This document shows positions 11,534 to 20,952 of a stretch of 64,000 nucleotides of DNA, one piece after another. The notes under the pieces were generated by a model. That model ran no database searches. It worked only from the letters and a program-made list of their open reading frames with translations, and was not told the DNA's origin. The DNA is taken from assembly GCF_000025345.1 (NCBI RefSeq), contig NC_013757.1:4030001-4094000 (forward strand). Direction: 5' to 3'. Origin of the DNA: Geodermatophilus obscurus DSM 43160. Its GTDB lineage: Bacteria > Actinomycetota > Actinomycetes > Mycobacteriales > Geodermatophilaceae. The translations under genes were made by a program, and so were the position numbers. Each line of letters starts with the position of its first letter. The first letter of the stretch is position 1.

Positions 11534-12193
11534 TCAGGCGCCCGGGAGCTGCTGCGCCGCGGCCTCGCGCACGAGGGCCGCGACCTCCCCCGGGTGGGTC
11601 ATCGGGGTCAGGTGCGCCGCGCCCGGCAGCTCGACCAGCCGGCCGGAGGGCGCGGCCGCGGCCACGGCGGCGGCCCAGTCGTGCGCGCAGAGCCGGTCGC
11701 GGGTGCCGCGGACGACGGTCACCGGGACGCCGACCGTCCGAAGCCGGACGTCGATCCGGTCGGGCGAGGCCACGGCCCACAGCTGCCGCATGGCCCGCGG
11801 CCCGGTGTGCAGCCACTGCGGCAGCGCCAGCAGCGCGTGCGGCCACCGCTCGCGGACGGCCGTGGCCAGCCACCGCCGGACGAGCCTCGCGGCAGAGCGC
11901 AGCCGCGGGTCGGTGGTCGGCCCCAGCAGCACCAGCCCGGTGACGCACGGGTCACCGGCCAGGGCGGCGACCACCTGACAGCTCTGGGAGTGGCCGACCA
12001 GCAGCACCGGCCCTCCGCCGAGCCGGTCCCGCAGCAGGACGGCGAGCTCCTCGAGCGACGGCACGGGGCCGGGCAGCCCCATCCCCGGCAGCAGGATGAC
12101 GTCGGCCGGCAGCAGCTCCCGGAGCCGGGCCGACGAGCGCCCGTCGAGCCCGAGCCCGGGGACGAGGACGGGCCGGGTCGCGGGATTCGGCAC
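11534..12193 (-). CDS. Alpha/beta hydrolase
   Basis: 219 residues, GTG start. The nucleophile elbow is GHSQSC, with a likely acid in RGTRDRL and a histidine in GAAHLTP, in the correct order for an alpha/beta hydrolase triad. There is no signal peptide, so it is probably cytoplasmic. The substrate is unknown. It lies between the ROK regulator and a divergent NADH dehydrogenase and seems independent of both. Confidence 0.8.
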   Translation of the reverse strand: MPNPATRPVLVPGLGLDGRSSARLRELLPADVILLPGMGLPGPVPSLEELAVLLRDRLGGGPVLLVGHSQSCQVVAALAGDPCVTGLVLLGPTTDPRLRSAARLVRRWLATAVRERWPHALLALPQWLHTGPRAMRQLWAVASPDRIDVRLRTVGVPVTVVRGTRDRLCAHDWAAAVAAAAPSGRLVELPGAAHLTPMTHPGEVAALVREAAAQQLPGA

Positions 12194-12311
12194 CGAAGCG
12201 GTCTACCGCGCCGGCGTGAGGCGCTCACCAGCGGGTAGGACGGCGCACTGTGACCTGGATCGCTCCGGAGCGTCAGGCCCCGGGGACCCCGAGGTGGGAG
12301 ACTTATTCATC

Positions 12312-13736
12312 ATGACGACATCACCTGTGGCCGGCCCCGTCGGCGCCTCCCCGTCCGGTCGGCCCAGGGTCGTCATCGTCGGCTCCGGCTTCGGCGGGCT
12401 GTTCGCCGCCAAGGCGCTCAAGCGGGCCCCGGTCGACGTCACCGTCATCGGCAAGACCAGCCACCACCTGTTCCAGCCGCTGCTGTACCAGGTGGCCACC
12501 GGCATCCTGTCCGAGGGCGAGATCGCACCGGCCACCCGCGAGATCCTGCGGCACCAGAAGAACGCCCGGGTCGCGCTCGGCGAGGTCACCGATGTCGACC
12601 TGGCCGCCCGCACGGTCACCTCGACCATCCTGGGCCGCACCACGGTGCACCCCTACGACGAGCTGATCGTCGCCGCCGGCGCCGGGCAGTCCTACTTCGG
12701 CAACGACCGCTTCGCCGTGTTCGCGCCCGGCATGAAGAGCATCGACGACGCCCTGGAGCTGCGCGGGCGCATCTTCGGCGCCTTCGAGCTGGCCGAGCTC
12801 GCCACGGACCCGGCCGAGCGCGACCGGTTGCTCACCTTCGTGGTGGTGGGCGCCGGTCCGACCGGTGTGGAGATGGCCGGACAGATCGCCGAGCTGGCCC
12901 ACCGCACCCTGCGCCGCGACTTCCGCAGCATCGACCCGACCCAGGCCCGGGTCATCCTGCTCGACGCCGCCCCGCAGGTCCTGCCGCCGTTCGGCGAGAA
13001 GCTCGGCGAGCGCGCCCGCCGGCACCTCAACGAGATCGGCGTCGAGGTCCAGCTCGGCGCGATGGTCACCGACCTCGATGCCGACGGCCTGGAGGTCAAG
13101 GACCGCGACGGGCAGGTCCGCCGCATCCAGGCGGCCACCAAGGTGTGGGCGGCGGGCGTGCAGGCCAGTCCGCTCGGGCGGCTGCTCGCCGAGCAGTCCG
13201 GCGCCGAGATCGACCGCGCCGGCCGCATCAACGTGCTGCCCGACCTCACCCTGCCCGGGCACCCCGAGGTGCACGTCGTCGGCGACATGATGGCGCTGGA
13301 CAAGCTGCCCGGCGTGGCCCAGGTCGCCATCCAGGGTGGGCGGTACGCCGCCGACCAGATCACGCGGCGGATCGCCGGGCGCGAGGCGCGCGGCCCGTTC
13401 CACTACCGCGACAAGGGCAACATGGCGACGATCTCCCGGTTCTCCGCCGTCGCCGACATCAAGAACCTCAAGTTCGAGGGTTTCTTCGCCTGGGTGCTCT
13501 GGCTGGTCGTGCACCTGATGTACATCGTGGGCTTCAAGAGCCGGGTCACCGCGGTGCTGCACTGGATGGTCAGCTTCCTGGGCCGCAGTCGCGCCGAGCG
13601 GGTGGCCACCCAGCAGCAGGTGTACGGACGGCTGGCCCTGGAGGAGCTCGGCCCGGGGTTCGCGGTCGGCAAGACCGGCGGCCGGAAGGACCCGCAGGCA
13701 CCTCCGACGGACATCACCGAGCGCAGGTCCGCCTGA
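12312..13736 (+). CDS. Type II NADH dehydrogenase (NDH-2)
   Basis: 474 residues with two dinucleotide folds: the FAD site VVIVGSGFGGLFAAKAL near the N-terminus and the NADH site VVVGAGPTGVEMAGQ near residue 180. A hydrophobic stretch near residue 395 (FFAWVLWLVVHLMYIV) probably anchors the enzyme to the inner face of the membrane. It passes electrons from NADH to quinone without pumping protons. ATG 12312 lies 11 bases after a GGTGGGAG site. The frame is open upstream but looks non-coding. A repeat-hairpin block follows the stop. Confidence 0.9.
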   Translation: MTTSPVAGPVGASPSGRPRVVIVGSGFGGLFAAKALKRAPVDVTVIGKTSHHLFQPLLYQVATGILSEGEIAPATREILRHQKNARVALGEVTDVDLAARTVTSTILGRTTVHPYDELIVAAGAGQSYFGNDRFAVFAPGMKSIDDALELRGRIFGAFELAELATDPAERDRLLTFVVVGAGPTGVEMAGQIAELAHRTLRRDFRSIDPTQARVILLDAAPQVLPPFGEKLGERARRHLNEIGVEVQLGAMVTDLDADGLEVKDRDGQVRRIQAATKVWAAGVQASPLGRLLAEQSGAEIDRAGRINVLPDLTLPGHPEVHVVGDMMALDKLPGVAQVAIQGGRYAADQITRRIAGREARGPFHYRDKGNMATISRFSAVADIKNLKFEGFFAWVLWLVVHLMYIVGFKSRVTAVLHWMVSFLGRSRAERVATQQQVYGRLALEELGPGFAVGKTGGRKDPQAPPTDITERRSA

Positions 13737-13850
13737 AGAAGGACCCCGTCCTCCCCACCCTTCGGAGAAGGACCCCGTCCTCCTCACCGCTCGCAGGCTC
13801 GCGGCGAGCCTCTGGACGGGGCCAGCGGGGCCCGTGACGGGGCCATCGCG
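13737..13850 (+). repeat. Dispersed hairpin repeat, copy after the NADH dehydrogenase
   Basis: The block begins with a short copy of AAGGACCCCGTCC. From 13766 to 13823 it carries a 58-bp unit that is identical base for base to 60402-60459. Within it GGACCCCGTCC can pair with GGACGGGGCC, and the inner GCTCGC can pair with GCGAGC, giving a nested hairpin between convergent genes. It probably acts as a terminator. Confidence 0.85.
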
Positions 13851-13858
13851 CTCACGGC

Positions 13859-14539
13859 TCAACCGGGTCCGCCCAGCCAGGTGGTGAGGGCGGCGGTCAC
13901 GTCTCCGGGCCGGACGACGTGGCCGCCGTCGAACTCCTCGTAGGTGACCTCGTACCCGCTGGTGCCCAGCTCGCGGGCCAGCCGCCGTCCGCACCGCGCG
14001 ACGGGGAGCACGCGGTCGTCGGTGCCGTGGGAGATCCAGATCCGCGGCCGGCCCGCCAGCCGCGGCGGGACGGCGAACCCCGGGGAGAAGGCCAGGACCG
14101 CCTCGGCGAGGTCGCCGTTGGCCAGCCCGAGGCTGAGCGCGTACGAGGCGCCGTCGGAGAAGCCGCCGAGAGCCACGCGGCTGACCGGCTGGCGGGCGAA
14201 GACCTGCTCCAGGGCCGCGTCGAGCACCGCGACGTCCCGGCCGAGGCCGCCGGCGATGAGGTCCCAGGTCGAGGCGACCGACGACGGGGCCAGCACCAGG
14301 GCGTCCCGCGCGGTGGCCGGGTCGCCGACCAGGGCCACGGACTGCGCCGCCGTGCCCCCGGCGCCGTGGAAGAACACCAGCAGGGGTCGCGGCCGGGGCG
14401 GCCCGTCGGGGACGACGAGCTGCGCCTGCGCGTGCGGCCCCAGCTCCAGCGTGCGGATGCCCGGTGGGTACGGCACCGCGGCCGGTGTGGCCGGCGGACG
14501 GGCTGCGAGCCGTCCCTCCGCGGCGTGCGGGAGCGCCAT
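13859..14539 (-). CDS. Esterase/phospholipase-like alpha/beta hydrolase
   Basis: 226 residues. The oxyanion region LLVFFHGAGGT, nucleophile elbow GGFSDGASYA, acid region ISHGTDDRVLP and histidine DGGHVV are in the order of the carboxylesterase/phospholipase family. No signal peptide. It follows the erythromycin-esterase-like gene by 9 bases on the same strand, so they are probably co-transcribed. Natural substrate unknown. Confidence 0.85.
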   Translation of the reverse strand: MALPHAAEGRLAARPPATPAAVPYPPGIRTLELGPHAQAQLVVPDGPPRPRPLLVFFHGAGGTAAQSVALVGDPATARDALVLAPSSVASTWDLIAGGLGRDVAVLDAALEQVFARQPVSRVALGGFSDGASYALSLGLANGDLAEAVLAFSPGFAVPPRLAGRPRIWISHGTDDRVLPVARCGRRLARELGTSGYEVTYEEFDGGHVVRPGDVTAALTTWLGGPG

Positions 14540-14548
14540 GACCGGGCC

Positions 14549-15832
14549 CTAGACCGCGTGCGCCAGCGGCGGCACGTGCTCGTCGGCCCGCTCCAGGTGC
14601 AGCGGCTGCAGGGGCGCGGTGTCCTCCAGGTAGACGAAAGCGTCGTAGCGCTCCCCCAGCACGGTCGGCACGTAGTTGCCCCACTTCTCCCGCTCGGGCC
14701 GGTAGACCACGCCGATCGCCCGGTGGTCCAGCCGGCGCTCCAGCTCGGCCGGCTGGGAGCCGTCGCGGCTCCACACGAGCAGCGCGTCGCGGCCCAGCTC
14801 CTCGTGCAGCAGCGCCTCGAGGCTGCCGGGCCGGGCCTCGGGCACCGGCATCCGCTGCATCTGCGCGCCCCACTCGCTGCCGGCGATGACGCCGCCGCGG
14901 TACCCGCCGAAGCCGACCAGGACGACGTCGTCGAGGCCGTGCCGCTCGCGCAGCAGCTGCCCGACGTTGGTCATCCCGACGTCGGCCATGTCGGTGGCAC
15001 GGGCGTCCCCGATGTGCGTGTTGTGCTCCCAGATGACGGCCTTGTCCCCGGCATGGGCGAGCAGCCGGTCGAGGACGTCGACCATGTGGACGTCGCGGAC
15101 GTTCCACGACTCCGCCGAGCCCTGCACCATCGCCCGGTAGTAGCGCTCCGCGTCGACGACGACCGCGGCGTTCTGCTCGGCGGAGAAGCGGGCCTCGGGG
15201 TCCCCCTCGGACTCTTCGCGGCCGCGCTCCTCGCACAGGTGGTGCAGCAGGTCGACGGCGGCCTGCTCGCAGGAGGTCGGCGCGAAGCGGCTGGCGAAGG
15301 CGTACTCGGCGCCGTCCTCCCCGAACGGCTCGAAGCAGCGCAGCGCCCGGACCGCCGTGTCCACGTGCTCGGGCTCGTTGTCGCGCAGCCAGCCGACGAG
15401 CTCCTGCATGGAGTCCCAGAGGCTGTAGACGTCCAGGCCGTAGAAGCCGACCCGCTCGCCCTCGGCGCGCTCGGCGTTGACGTCACGCAGCCACCGGCAG
15501 AAGTCGACGACGTCGTCGTTGGCCCACATCCAGGTCGGCCAGCGGGAGAAGGCGTCCAGGGCGTCACGCGGGTCCGCGTCGGCACCGGGGCGGTGCTTGA
15601 CCGAGCGGTTGACCCGGTAGCAGTCCGGCCAGTCGCCCTCGACCGCGACGAGGCCGAAGCCACGCTCGGTGATCAGCCGGCGGGTCAGCGCGGCCCGCCA
15701 GGCGTAGTACTCGTGCGTGCCGTGGCTGGCCTCGCCGATCGCGACGATGCGCGCGTCGCCGACCCGCTCGAGCAACGGGTCGAGGTCGGCGGGGTCCCGC
15801 AGCGGCAGGGCCAGGTCGCGGACGCCTGCCAT
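14549..15832 (-). CDS. Erythromycin esterase-like protein
   Basis: 427 residues of the erythromycin esterase/succinoglycan biosynthesis family. The N-terminal motif IGEASHGTHEYYAWR carries the family's conserved glutamate and histidine, and a second conserved histidine lies in WEHNTHIGDARATDM. Start codon ATG 15832 follows the SDR stop by 4 bases. Some family members hydrolyse macrolide lactones, but most chromosomal copies have no proven resistance role. The neighbouring SDR and esterase suggest a small detoxification or lipid-side operon (inference). Confidence 0.88.
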   Translation of the reverse strand: MAGVRDLALPLRDPADLDPLLERVGDARIVAIGEASHGTHEYYAWRAALTRRLITERGFGLVAVEGDWPDCYRVNRSVKHRPGADADPRDALDAFSRWPTWMWANDDVVDFCRWLRDVNAERAEGERVGFYGLDVYSLWDSMQELVGWLRDNEPEHVDTAVRALRCFEPFGEDGAEYAFASRFAPTSCEQAAVDLLHHLCEERGREESEGDPEARFSAEQNAAVVVDAERYYRAMVQGSAESWNVRDVHMVDVLDRLLAHAGDKAVIWEHNTHIGDARATDMADVGMTNVGQLLRERHGLDDVVLVGFGGYRGGVIAGSEWGAQMQRMPVPEARPGSLEALLHEELGRDALLVWSRDGSQPAELERRLDHRAIGVVYRPEREKWGNYVPTVLGERYDAFVYLEDTAPLQPLHLERADEHVPPLAHAV

Positions 15833-15836
15833 GGCG

Positions 15837-16628
15837 CTACTCCGCGCTGCCGGGCTCGGCCATCTTCGCGTGCCCCTTGGCCTTGAGCCCGTCCGGCAGG
15901 ACCGAGTTGACCACCGCCTGCGCCTTGCTCATCGCCGAGCCGCCCAGCACCTTGCGCTCGCCCTTCATCAGGCCCGCGAAGCCCTGCTCCGCGACCTGCG
16001 CCGGATCGTCCTTCGGGCCCTGGCCGAGCGTGGTGTCCATGAGGTCGCCGCGTTCGAAGAACTCGGTGTCGGTCGGCCCCGGCATCAGCGAGGTGACCGT
16101 GACGCCGGCGTCCGCCAGCTCCTCGGCGACCGCCTCGGCGAAGGACTGGACGAACGACTTCGAGGCGTTGTAGACGGCCTGGTAGGGCCCGGGCATGGTC
16201 GAGGCGACCGATGAGGTGAACAGCACCCGCCCCTCGCCGCGGGCTGCCATGTGGCGCAGCACGTGCTTGGCGAGCAGGACCGTGGAGCGGACGTTCAGGT
16301 CGATGATCGCCAGCTCGTCCTCGATCAGGTTCTCGACGAAGGGGCCGCCCTTGCCGACCCCGGCGTTGAGGGCCGCGGCGGCGAGCGGCCGGCCGGCGGC
16401 CTGGACGGCGTCCCACAGGGCGTCGACCCCGGTGGCGGTGCTCAGGTCGGCCTGGAAGCCCGACACGGCGGTGCCCGAGCTGCGCAGCTTCGCCGCAGCG
16501 GTGTCGATGGTGGGGTCCTCGGCGGTGACGAGCAGGTCGAAGCCGTTCTCGGCGAACTGGCGGGCCAGCTCGAAGCCGATGCCGCTCGAGGCGCCGGTGA
16601 CGAGGGCGAGGGGTCGCGGTTCGGTCAT
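15837..16628 (-). CDS. Short-chain dehydrogenase/reductase
   Basis: 263 residues, classical SDR: cofactor motif TGASSGIGFELA, NAG variant LNAGVGKGG, catalytic serine in FTSSVAS and YNASK. The long C-terminal part (after residue 190) resembles actinobacterial SDRs annotated as acyl-CoA or acylglycerone-type reductases. Start ATG 16628. Heads the tight SDR-erythromycin esterase-esterase series. Confidence 0.88.
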   Translation of the reverse strand: MTEPRPLALVTGASSGIGFELARQFAENGFDLLVTAEDPTIDTAAAKLRSSGTAVSGFQADLSTATGVDALWDAVQAAGRPLAAAALNAGVGKGGPFVENLIEDELAIIDLNVRSTVLLAKHVLRHMAARGEGRVLFTSSVASTMPGPYQAVYNASKSFVQSFAEAVAEELADAGVTVTSLMPGPTDTEFFERGDLMDTTLGQGPKDDPAQVAEQGFAGLMKGERKVLGGSAMSKAQAVVNSVLPDGLKAKGHAKMAEPGSAE

Positions 16629-16657
16629 GCGCGTCCCCTACCCCGGCGGCCCGCGCG

Positions 16658-17786
16658 TCACCCCGCCCCGGCGGCCCCGTCCCGCACCACCTCGGCGGCC
16701 ACCGCCCGCGGGTCGCCGGTGCGCGCCCAGATGGCCCGCTGCCGCGCGGCCGAGGTGCCGCGCTCCCAGAGCCGGTCGAGCAGCGCGGCGACGTCGTCCT
16801 CCTCGCCGTGCGCGCGCAGGTCGTCGGCGAGCTCGGCGACCAGCGCGCCCACGGCGCCCCGCGCGGGCACCGGCTCGCCGCGCACCGGGTCGAACAGCTC
16901 CCCGCCGAGGCCGTCGCGGGCGGCCCGCCAGCGGGCGGCTCGCAACAGCTCCGGACGCGGCCCGTCGAACGGTTCACCGCGCTCGGCGGCCGGCCAGCAC
17001 CCGCACCAGCGAGCGGGCCAGCGCGGCGTGCAGGACGGCGGCGTCGAGGTCGGTGCAGACGTCGGCCAGCCGGAACTCCAGCGTCGGCCAGCGCGCCGAG
17101 GGCCGCACGTCCCAGTACAGGTGCCGGCCGTCCTGCACCACCCCGGAGCGGACCAGCCCGTCGACGACCTCGCGGAACCGCTGTTCGCTGCCCATGGGCT
17201 CGGGCGGCCCGGCGTTGGGCCAGTGCGACCACCACACCGTGCGCCAGGACTCGTAGCCGGTGTCCGCGCCGTCGTGGAACGGCGAGCTGCCGGTCATCGC
17301 CAGCAGCACCGGCAGGTACGCGCGCACGCGGTCCAGGACCGCGACCGCCGTCCCGACGTCGGGGACGCCGACGTGCACGTGGCAGCCGCAGATGTCCTGC
17401 CGGAGGGCCAGCGCGCCTCACCGCTGTGCCCTGTCCCGGTACCGCGGTGCGGCGGTGAGCCGCTGCTCGCGCCAGGTGCCGAACGGGTGGGTGGAGGCGG
17501 CCAGCAGGGCCAGCCCGTCACGGGCCGCGGCGGCCGCGGCCTCCGCACGGGTGGCGCTCAGCTCGGTGCGCAGCTCGGGGAGGGTGGCGCAGACGCCGGT
17601 GGAGGTCTCCAGCTGCGTGCTGACGATCTCCGGGTGCACGTGCTCCCCGGCGTCGCCGGCCAGGGCGGCCGCCACGACCGTGGTGCCCGGGGTGAGCACG
17701 AGGGTGTCGGGGTCGACCAGGTGGAACTCCTCCTCGACGCCGACCGTGACCCCCGGCTCCGTCCCCGGGCCGCCTCCCCGGCTCAC
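16658..17786 (-). pseudogene. Carboxylate-amine ligase (GCS2/YbdK family), broken by an in-frame stop and a frameshift
   Basis: Three pieces in order match one GCS2 protein of about 375 residues. The head starts at GTG 17786 (VTVGVEEEFHLVDPDTL ... STHPFGTWREQ ... RYRDRAQR). An in-frame TGA at 17418-17420 replaces one residue, and the same frame continues GALALRQDICGCHVHVGVPD. Near 16977-16997 the reading moves to another frame, where LLRAARWRAARDGLGGEL and the rest of the C-terminus appear. The start overlaps the amylosucrase stop (GTGA), so it was once translationally coupled. Two independent lesions argue for a true pseudogene, although sequencing error cannot be excluded. Confidence 0.85.
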
Positions 17787-19756
17787 GGCTCGGCGAACCA
17801 GGCGAAGCCGAGGCCCGGGACGACGACCTGCCCCTCCCGCACCGGGAGGACGCCGTCGCTGCCGTGCACCTGCTCGAAGCCGCCGAAGCCGGTGACGGTG
17901 TCGGCGTCCACCGCCTGCGGGAACGCCGAGAAGTTCGCCAGCCCGACGAAGGTGCCGCTGCGCGGGTGCTTGCGCCGCCACACCAGGACCGCGTCGCTGC
18001 CGGCGTCCACCACTGTGGACTCCACCCCGCCGCGCAGCGCCAACTGCGCGCGGCGCACCTCGCCCAGCCGGTGGAGCTCCCGCCACACCCGGCCCTCGAG
18101 GGTCGCCGGGTCGCTCCGGCGGGCGGCGGCCTCCCAGTCCATCGGCGGGCGGTGCATCCAGCGGTTGTCCGGGGCCAGCGCGGGGTCGGCCAGGTAGCCC
18201 GAGTCGTTGCGCAGCGCCAGCTCGTCGCCCATGTAGAGCAGCGGGATGCCGCCGTACGCGTAGGCGACCGAGTACAGCAGCACCAGCCGGCGGACCCCGG
18301 CGTCCAGCGCGGCGTCGTCGCCCGCCTCGAGCGCGGCCTCGATGCCGCACAGCGACGCCGCCGAGCCGGAGACCCGCGCGTCGCCGGTGACCTCGTTCTC
18401 CTGGAACAGCGCGCCGCGGGCGAAGGAGCCCGGGAAGCGGCCGGAGTAGAAGTCGTTGAGGAAGCGGCGGTGGGCGAAGCCGTCGAGGCCCACCGCTGCG
18501 GCGTCCTCGTCGGCGACCGCCCATCCGATGTCGTCGTGGCCGCGCACGTAGGTGCACCAGGTGGCGGTCGGCGGCACCGGCCGCATCCGGCGCAGCGCCT
18601 GCCGGGCCAGCCGCACGTCCTGGGTGGCCAGGCTGCTCCACAGCAGCACCATGAGCTGGTTGTGGTAGGCCAGCTCGCACTCGGGCCGGTAGCGGTCGTG
18701 CCCGCCGAGGTACCCCACCAGGTCGTCGGGCGAGACGATCGCCTCCGCCTTGAAGATGACGCCGGGGGCGGCCAGCCGGGTCAGCGCGTGCAGCAGCTGC
18801 AGCAGGCTGTGGCCCTCGGGCTGGTTCTGGCAGCTGGTGCCCAGCCGCTTCCACATGAACGGGACGGCGTCCATGCGGAACACGTCGACGCCGCGGTTGG
18901 CCAGCCAGGTGATCTCCCCGAGCATCGCCAGGGTGACCTCGGGGTTCGAGTAGTCCAGGTCCCACTGGTACGGCCAGAACGTCGTCCACACCCAGCCGCC
19001 GGCGCCGCCGCAGGCCTCCGGTACCCAGCTGAACGAGCCCGGCGCCCGGTCGGGGAAGACCTCGGGGATCGTCGCGTCGTAGGCGTCGGGCAGCGTGCGG
19101 TCGGGGAAGGCGGTGTAGAAGCCGGCGTAGGCCGGGTCGCCGGCCAGCCAGCCCTGCGCCCAGGCGTGCTCCCGGGCGGTGTGGTTGAGCACCAGGTCGA
19201 TGCACAGCGCCATGCCGCGGTCGTGCAGTGCGCCGGCGACGTCCTCGAGGTCGCTCATCGTGCCCAGCCGCGGGTCGACCGCGCGGTAGTCCAGCACCGC
19301 GTAACCGCCGTCGTTCTCCCCCGGCCGCGGCCGCAGCAGCGGCATGAGGTGCAGGTAGGTCGTACCGAGCTCGGCCAGGTGGTCCAGCCGGCCGGGGAGC
19401 CGGTCGAGGGTGCCGCAGAACCGGTCGACGTAGCAGACGTAGCCCTGCACCCGGGACCGTTGGAACCACCCCGGGTCGACCTCCCGGCGCCGGTCGATGC
19501 GCCGCAGGGCCTCCGGGCGCTCGACGGCGGCGGCCAGTGCGCTGCGCAGCGCGCGGGCGAAGAGCTCGTCGGCGGCCTCCGCGTAGAGGGTGGCCAGCGG
19601 CTCGTGGACGTCGTAGAGCGCGAGGTCGGCGCGGGCGAGGAAGGCGTCGCCCTCCGCCGGGCCGAGCGCGGCGACCGCCTCGGCCTCCAGCTCCGGCCGC
19701 AGCTGCGTCCACGCCTGTTCCGCCGCAGCTCGACGGGCGGTCGCCGGGATCGTCAC
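17783..19756 (-). CDS. Amylosucrase-like GH13 alpha-glucosidase/glucosyltransferase
   Basis: About 657 residues. Amylosucrase signatures are visible: YVCYVDRFCGTL, LTYLHLMPL-like TTYLHLMPLL, catalytic nucleophile in FRMDAVPFMWK, acid/base in FKAEAIVSPDDL, and transition-state aspartate in RGHDDIGWAVADEDAA. Enzymes of this type split sucrose and build alpha-1,4-glucan, or hydrolyse it. GTG 19756 is where similarity begins; longer in-frame starts (19786, 19825) exist and none has a clear ribosome site. Divergent from the htrA-like gene and overlapping the broken GCS2 gene. Confidence 0.88.
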   Translation of the reverse strand: MTIPATARRAAAEQAWTQLRPELEAEAVAALGPAEGDAFLARADLALYDVHEPLATLYAEAADELFARALRSALAAAVERPEALRRIDRRREVDPGWFQRSRVQGYVCYVDRFCGTLDRLPGRLDHLAELGTTYLHLMPLLRPRPGENDGGYAVLDYRAVDPRLGTMSDLEDVAGALHDRGMALCIDLVLNHTAREHAWAQGWLAGDPAYAGFYTAFPDRTLPDAYDATIPEVFPDRAPGSFSWVPEACGGAGGWVWTTFWPYQWDLDYSNPEVTLAMLGEITWLANRGVDVFRMDAVPFMWKRLGTSCQNQPEGHSLLQLLHALTRLAAPGVIFKAEAIVSPDDLVGYLGGHDRYRPECELAYHNQLMVLLWSSLATQDVRLARQALRRMRPVPPTATWCTYVRGHDDIGWAVADEDAAAVGLDGFAHRRFLNDFYSGRFPGSFARGALFQENEVTGDARVSGSAASLCGIEAALEAGDDAALDAGVRRLVLLYSVAYAYGGIPLLYMGDELALRNDSGYLADPALAPDNRWMHRPPMDWEAAARRSDPATLEGRVWRELHRLGEVRRAQLALRGGVESTVVDAGSDAVLVWRRKHPRSGTFVGLANFSAFPQAVDADTVTGFGGFEQVHGSDGVLPVREGQVVVPGLGFAWFAEP

Positions 19757-19853
19757 GGCGTCAGTATCGGGCCGCTGTTCGCCCACGGCATGACCGCTCC
19801 CCCAGCGCCCGGAGGAGGCGTTCACTGTGTAAGCGAGTAATCAGGAGGTTGCC

Positions 19854-20807
19854 ATGGGCCCGTCCCCGGAGCCGGACACGGCGTCCGCCCTGGACGCCTA
19901 CTCGCAGGTCGTCACCGCCGTCGCGGCCGAGCTCACCCCGCACGTCGCGGCCCTCCAGGTGACCGCTCCCGACGGCCGCGGCGGCGCCGGATCGGCGGTC
20001 GTCGTCCCGGGTGAGGGGCTGATGCTCACCAACGCCCACGTGGTCGGGCGATCCCGGTCGGGGAGGGCGGTGTTCGCCGACGGCAGCGAGACCGCGGTCG
20101 ACGTCGTGGGCGCCGACCCGCTGTCCGACCTCGCCGTCGTCCGGGCGCGGGGTGCCACTCCCCCGCCGGCCCGGCTCGGCGACGCGTCGACGCTCCGGGT
20201 GGGCCAGCTGGTGGTCGCCGTCGGCAACCCGCTGGGGTTGGCCGGCTCGGTGACCGCCGGGGTGGTCAGCGGCCTGGGCCGGTCGCTGCCCACGCGCGAC
20301 GGCCGCACCGCACGGGTGGTCGAGGACGTCATCCAGACCGACGCCGCGCTCAACCCGGGCAACTCCGGCGGGGCGCTGGCCGACTCCGCCGGCCGGGTGG
20401 TCGGGGTCAACACCGCGGTCGCCGGCTGGGGGCTCGGCCTCGCGGTGCCGGTCAACGACACGACCCGGCGGATCGTCGACGCGCTTGTCCGCGACGGCCG
20501 CGTCTGCCGCGCCTTCCTCGGCCTGGTCAGCACGCCGGCACCGCTGCCCGCGGCGCTGGCCGAGCGCACCGGGCGCCGCCGGGGACTGCGCATCGTCGAC
20601 GTCGTCCCCGGGTCGCCGGCCGACCGGGCCGGGCTCAAGGCCGGCGACCTGGTGCTCGAGGCCGGACGCCGGCCGGTCGCCGAGGCGCAGAGCCTGCAGC
20701 GGCTGCTGTTCGACGAGGCGATCGGCCGGCCGCTGCCGGTGACCGTGCACCGTCGCGGCGCGATGGTCGACGTCATCACCGTGCCGACCGAGCTCACCGG
20801 CGGATGA
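19854..20807 (+). CDS. HtrA/DegP-like trypsin-fold serine protease with PDZ domain
   Basis: 317 residues, start ATG 19854 after AGGAGG. Catalytic triad visible as H62 (TNAHVV), D92 (LSDLAVV) and S171 (NPGNSGGAL). A single PDZ domain occupies about residues 215-310 (LRIVDVVPGSPADRAGLKAGD). Unlike most actinobacterial HtrA proteins it has neither signal peptide nor membrane segment before the protease domain, so it may work in the cytoplasm. Probable role: protein quality control. Confidence 0.9.
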   Translation: MGPSPEPDTASALDAYSQVVTAVAAELTPHVAALQVTAPDGRGGAGSAVVVPGEGLMLTNAHVVGRSRSGRAVFADGSETAVDVVGADPLSDLAVVRARGATPPPARLGDASTLRVGQLVVAVGNPLGLAGSVTAGVVSGLGRSLPTRDGRTARVVEDVIQTDAALNPGNSGGALADSAGRVVGVNTAVAGWGLGLAVPVNDTTRRIVDALVRDGRVCRAFLGLVSTPAPLPAALAERTGRRRGLRIVDVVPGSPADRAGLKAGDLVLEAGRRPVAEAQSLQRLLFDEAIGRPLPVTVHRRGAMVDVITVPTELTGG

Positions 20808-20952
20808 CGGCCGACACCGGCGGGTGACACGGAGTGAGCCCGGCCTCCCCCGGTCGGGCGGCGGGGGCTCCCCCCATCGGGTCGGGTCGGTTCCGCAACG
20901 CTGCAGAGCGTCGCCGGGGCGGCTGATGCTGGCCCGGACGGACGGGGGGTCC

